A stretch of DNA of 64,000 nucleotides. It comes from Nocardioides sp. 1609 (GTDB lineage: Bacteria > Actinomycetota > Actinomycetes > Propionibacteriales > Nocardioidaceae). The notes beneath the pieces were generated by a model. That model had not been told where the DNA came from and made no database searches. It saw only the letters and a list, made by a program, of their open reading frames with translations. Position numbers and translations under genes: made by a program. Where the stretch lies: the NCBI RefSeq assembly GCF_004522105.1, contig NZ_SPUJ01000004.1:620001-684000 (forward strand), in the 5' to 3' direction. Positions 61,199-64,000 of this stretch are shown one piece after another; position 1 is the stretch's first letter; each line of letters begins with the position of its first letter.

Positions 61199-61481
61199 AC
61201 AGCTCGGCCTCGGCCTCGGCGGAGGAGATCTCGACACGGAGGTTCCACACGATGTCGTGACCGACCCCGAGCCGGGTCAGCGTCACCTGGACCTGCGGCA
61301 ACAACCAGACCTGCCGGCGCAGCGCCTCGGCCTGCGCCCGGCGCCGCACCCGCAGCCAGATCACCGGAGCGCCCTGCCGGTCGGGCAGCCAGTGCGCCTC
61401 CTCCACGCCCCACGGGCCCAGCGACGCGACGATCGGCACCAGCGCGGCGTCGACCGCGCTGCGCCACGCCTCGTCGGCCAT
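61188..61481 (-). CDS. hypothetical protein, 97 residues
   Basis: A small soluble alpha/beta protein (MADEAWRSAVDAALVPIVAS, GAPVIWLRVRRRAQAEALRR). No domain is recognised. ATG 61481 follows TAGCCT (61489-61494) by 7 bases, the same leaderless pattern as neighbouring genes. It is convergent with the flavoprotein gene. Confidence 0.7.
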   Translation of the reverse strand: MADEAWRSAVDAALVPIVASLGPWGVEEAHWLPDRQGAPVIWLRVRRRAQAEALRRQVWLLPQVQVTLTRLGVGHDIVWNLRVEISSAEAEAELFRE

Positions 61482-61663
61482 GGTCCCGAGGCTAGCGGGG
61501 CGGGCGGCACCCCGGCTCGCCCGACGGGCCGTGCCGTGACGGCCCGGTCGCGGGGAGACCCGTCCGGCCGCGGCAAGGACGGTCAAGGACGGGCACGGCG
61601 CGTGCCTGGATCTGACGAAGATGACAGCGACGTCAGGCTCGTTTACGGTCGAGCCAGGGCTCG

Positions 61664-61848
61664 GCGACGCCGATTCTCCCCGTGTCGAGACGACGCCGGG
61701 CCCAGGGACTCGCGTTCGGACCTGCCCGTGGGGGGAATGTCCGAGCGTGAGTTCCGCATGCTTCCAGCAGGTCCGGGTACGGCGGTGGTGACAGTGAGTG
61801 CCGGCGCCCCCGCGCCTGCGATCCCCCCACGCGGGCGGGGGCGCCGGC
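61664..61848 (+). ncRNA. structured RNA candidate, module copy 1
   Basis: An 8-bp imperfect leading helix (61664-61696) is followed by hairpin A (17-bp stem, 61705-61721 with 61739-61755, 17-base loop containing GUGGGGGGAAU). Hairpin B follows (14-bp perfect stem, 61800-61813 with 61835-61848, loop containing AUCCCCCCAC). The two loops are complementary over 9-10 bases and could form a kissing interaction. G-U pairs favour the + strand. No promoter was identified. Confidence 0.6.
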
Positions 61849-62035
61849 GCCGCTGCGGGGAACACGCGAGCAACGCTGCGTGGCCGGGCCCCCAACGGTG
61901 CCGGACGCCCCGTTTCGTGTCCGGTGCGGGCCGGCGCGTATCCCGCCGGGCGCGGGCAACTGCAGGCACCGACGTGCCTCGTCGTGACGGATGCGGAGTC
62001 CGCGGCCCCGGCGCCCTAGCGTTCTCCCAGGACCC

Positions 62036-62247
62036 GCGTCGCCGATGCCCCCATGTCGAGGCGACGCTGCGGTCCAGGAGCTCGCGTTCGGCCGTACCCG
62101 TGGGGGGAATGGCCGAACGCGAGTTCCGCATGTCCCGCCCCGACCTGGGTACGTCGAGGCCCGTCCCGGCCCGCCCGGAGCGGGACCGCGACCGACGCCC
62201 CGCGCTTGGGATCCCCCCACTCGAGCGCGGGGCGCTCGGTGGTCCCG
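62036..62247 (+). ncRNA. structured RNA candidate, module copy 2
   Basis: A perfect 8-bp leading helix (62036-62043 with 62060-62067) is followed by hairpin A (17-bp stem, 62077-62093 with 62111-62127; loop with the same CCCGUGGGGGGAAU). Hairpin B follows (11-bp core 62196-62206 with 62224-62234, extended by further pairing to 62181-62247; loop GAUCCCCCCAC). It is offset 372 bases from copy 1. Stem differences between copies keep pairing. Confidence 0.6.
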
Positions 62248-62321
62248 CCCGAGGCCCGGCACGGAGCTCCCGGGTGCTGCCGGCGGCCGGGCGGGCGAAC
62301 GTCGCGCGCCGACGTCGTGGA

Positions 62322-62696
62322 TCACCCGTCGAGCACGAGCGCCTGCAACGAGCCTGCCTTGAAGCGGCGCACCTCCTGCGGCCAGCCGCATCCCTCGGCC
62401 ACCCTGCCGGCCCACGTGCGGGCGGACTCGTCGTCGGGCACGTCCACGATGGTCAGCCCGCCGAGCCATTCCTTGGTCTCCGCGAAGGGCCCGTCGGTGA
62501 CGATCACCTCGCCACTCGTCGCGTCCGCGCTCGCCGCCTCCTCGAGCTCCTCGACCAGTCCGCCGGCGTAGACCAGGACGCCCTGGTCCTGCATGTCCTT
62601 GACGACGGCCGTGGACGGTTCGACGCGGCCCTCGAACCACGCCTCGTCGTGGTCGCCGACCCACTGCTGGTTGAAGTAGATGAGGTAGTGAGGCAT
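62322..62696 (-). CDS. YCII family (DGPF-type) protein
   Basis: A 124-residue protein starting MPHYLIYFNQQWVGDHDEAW with the family signature VIVTDGPFAETKEWLGGLTI. These YCII/DGPF-domain proteins form small ferredoxin-like folds, often next to ECF sigma genes; their role is not established. ATG 62696 is chosen because AAGGGAG lies 7 bases upstream. TAGCGT (62745-62740, minus strand) may be its -10, giving a leader of about 37 bases. Confidence 0.87.
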   Translation of the reverse strand: MPHYLIYFNQQWVGDHDEAWFEGRVEPSTAVVKDMQDQGVLVYAGGLVEELEEAASADATSGEVIVTDGPFAETKEWLGGLTIVDVPDDESARTWAGRVAEGCGWPQEVRRFKAGSLQALVLDG

Positions 62697-62745
62697 CGCT
62701 GCTCCCTTCGTCGGGCGGACCCGACGTCCGCGACTACCCACGCTA

Positions 62746-63128
62746 CGAACGGCAGGCGGCCGATACGACACCTACGCGCGGGTGAGCTCGGCGTCACCCG
62801 CGGCGTGCGCCTCGTCTGCTCATGCTCCCGATCCCCGGGGGAGGAGCAACCGGCGCCCGGGTTGCCGGGGTGGCGGCGGTCGGGGACCGCCGGCCGGGAG
62901 GGCCGGGTCGGCCGGCCGGTGGACGGCGAGGACCCAGGTGCGGCAGGCACGGGTGCGGGCCCGCGGCCCTCGAGCGGACGGGGCCCGCGATCGGGCAACC
63001 CCCCAGTTAGGCCCGAGCGCGGGCCCATCGTGTCTTCGGAGCAGGTCGCCGTCCGGATTGGTCACGACGCCCGAGGAGCGCGGTCACCCGGACTGGCCAC
63101 TCAGCTCAGGTCAGCACCCGGTGCTCCT
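62746..63128. other. intergenic region without a supported gene
   Basis: About 380 bases between two minus-strand genes. It contains a perfect 8-bp hairpin (62778-62785 with 62794-62801) and further GC-rich inverted repeats (for example GCGGGCCC / GGGCCCGC around 62956-62992), consistent with terminators of the gene at 63129. No coding frame with a convincing start or composition was found. Confidence 0.5.
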
Positions 63129-63872
63129 TCAGGACCTCGGTCGCTCGGCCGCTGCGCGGTCCAGGCTCTGCATCCCGGCCGGCGGCGGCCCCCCACGGCC
63201 GGGGATCTGGGCGCCGTCGCCGACGTGCACGCTGGCGGTGAAGGCCAGCATCGTCTCCTCGGTCCAGCCCGTGTCGTCGGGGTACTGGAGGCGCACCGCC
63301 CCGTGGGGCTCGCCCGCCACCGTCCAGGTGGAGATCGTCGTGTAGCCGGAGTCGCCGGTGATCCAGAACCTCCGCCCGTCCAGGTCGACCGGTCGCCCGC
63401 CGGGCGGGCGGGCCTCGAACATGATCACCAGCTTGCCCTCGAAGTCGTCGCGGTGGTCGGAGACCGAGCCGTCCTCGGGCGCGATCGTCACGCCGAAGGC
63501 GTTCTGGCCCTGGACCGACCAGCCCTGCGGCGTCAGGTCGAAGGTGTACGGCGTCGCGTCGAACTTCGCGGCGACCAGCTGCACGCCGCCCTGGGCGTCC
63601 GGAGCGCCCGGTGCGTCCGATGCCCCCGGTGAGGACGTGTCGCTGCTGTCGGCCGAGGGCCCGGCCGGCGAGTCCTGCCCGGTGACGGCGACGGTCGCCC
63701 CGACCCCGACGACGGCCACCACCGCCAGGCTGGAGAGCCCGACGCGGACCCGCTGACGGCTGCGGGCGGTGCGCGCCGTGCGGGCCCGGGCCAGGTCGTC
63801 GGCCGGGTCGGGCGCGGATCGTCCGGTCGAGGCCGCGAGGCCCAGGGCTCGCTTCAGGTCGTGCTCGGTCAT
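63129..63872 (-). CDS. membrane-anchored protein coupled to a sigma factor
   Basis: A 247-residue protein: an N-terminal cytoplasmic segment (1-42, EHDLKRALGLAASTGRSAPD), one transmembrane helix (VGLSSLAVVAVVGVGATVAV), a Ser/Asp/Pro linker and an extracytoplasmic domain of unknown family. Its ATG overlaps the stop of an upstream sigma factor gene (ATGA). The layout repeats that at 48489-51064, suggesting an anti-sigma-like role, which remains inference. Confidence 0.75.
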   Translation of the reverse strand: MTEHDLKRALGLAASTGRSAPDPADDLARARTARTARSRQRVRVGLSSLAVVAVVGVGATVAVTGQDSPAGPSADSSDTSSPGASDAPGAPDAQGGVQLVAAKFDATPYTFDLTPQGWSVQGQNAFGVTIAPEDGSVSDHRDDFEGKLVIMFEARPPGGRPVDLDGRRFWITGDSGYTTISTWTVAGEPHGAVRLQYPDDTGWTEETMLAFTASVHVGDGAQIPGRGGPPPAGMQSLDRAAAERPRS

Positions 63873-64000
63873 GGGGTGTCCTCCAGGATCAGGTGGTGTT
63901 CGGTGGTGCCGAGGTAGGCCCTGAGATGAGTGAGGGCACGGGCGTTCTGGGACTTCACGGTGCCGGTGCTGCAGTCGAGGATGCGGGCGGTCTCGGCGAC
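63869..64000 (-). CDS. ECF sigma factor (C-terminal part)
   Basis: The gene enters from beyond the window end and stops at 63869-63871. The visible 43 residues, VAETARILDCSTGTVKSQNA followed by RALTHLRAYL, are the region 4 helix-turn-helix of an ECF/SigE-type sigma factor. Cys in the turn (LDCSTGTVKSQ) is common in SigE-family members. It overlaps the membrane-protein gene by 4 bases. Confidence 0.85.
   Translation of the reverse strand, partial: VAETARILDCSTGTVKSQNARALTHLRAYLGTTEHHLILEDTP

Noticed and set aside
61664..62247. Assignment of the hairpin modules to the known 6C RNA family
   Set aside because: 6C RNAs have two C-run hairpins on the same strand in a compact RNA. Here each module has one G-loop and one C-loop hairpin, and G-U pairs favour the + strand.
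61257..63632. A 791-codon + strand open frame crossing the hairpin modules
   Set aside because: It runs antisense through three minus-strand genes (61188-61481, 62322-62696 and the 3' part of 63129-63872) and through all four hairpins. The product is Arg/Pro/Gly-rich and no start with a ribosome-binding site is visible.

Overview
The window is chromosomal DNA of a very GC-rich actinobacterium. Most start codons are GTG or ATG, genes are packed with 4-base ATGA/GTGA overlaps, and a mycobacterial-type mce operon lies directly upstream of rpoB-rpoC. Together with an IdeR-type regulator, an actinobacterial short citrate synthase, DUF4232 and DUF2277 proteins and many apparently leaderless genes, this points to a Nocardioides-like member of the Propionibacteriales. 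That placement is inferred from gene content and style, not from a database search. No transposase, phage, plasmid, CRISPR, tRNA or rRNA gene was seen; the window looks like core chromosome with short accessory stretches.

Layout. 1-10033: the 3' part of an mce lipid-import operon (two MlaE/YrbE permeases, six MCE proteins A-F with the fifth a lipoprotein, and two Mce-associated membrane proteins, one with a J-like head). 10034-17832: two good promoters, rpoB, a hairpin, rpoC and a strong terminator. 17833-34700: mostly single genes and short operons: a DUF4232 secreted protein, a thioredoxin-fold protein, a geranylgeranyl-reductase-like flavoprotein, an acyltransferase, a tandem Nudix protein, a hydroxyacid-oxoacid transhydrogenase, a 28-residue membrane peptide with a methyltransferase and two paralogous secreted propeller-like proteins, topoisomerase IB coupled to a macrodomain, serC, GNAT enzymes, citrate synthase and pdxH. 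34749-41602: two drug-export units. One is a TetR-regulated heterodimeric ABC exporter. The other is a DHA2-type MFS pump with a downstream MarR gene, preceded by an upstream ORF, a terminator and twin operators. 41580-48344: a GH13 glucosidase, a hotdog-like protein, photolyase, IdeR-like regulator, sirtuin, bile-acid/sodium symporter-type carrier and DUF2277. 48489-53880: an ECF sigma factor coupled to a membrane beta-propeller protein, a saccharopine-dehydrogenase-like reductase, a small ORF and an MFS pump facing a TetR gene. 54475-59763: an Entner-Doudoroff cluster (zwf-edd-eda) facing a ROK regulator. 59813-64000: a flavoprotein, a small unknown, an 840-bp non-coding stretch with structured elements, a YCII protein and the end of a second sigma/membrane-protein pair.

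Non-coding content is the most distinctive part. At 61664-62234 a two-hairpin module occurs twice: each copy has a hairpin with a GUGGGGGGA loop followed by a hairpin with a complementary UCCCCCCAC loop, and differences between copies preserve base pairing. At 39173-39414 the MFS gene has the layout of a ribosome-controlled attenuator. A ~65-bp palindromic repeat occurs three times between 28.7 and 34.8 kb, and other large palindromes lie at 46.1 and 48.4 kb. About eighteen genes carry a -10-like hexamer exactly 6-7 bases before the start codon, which suggests that leaderless transcription is common here.
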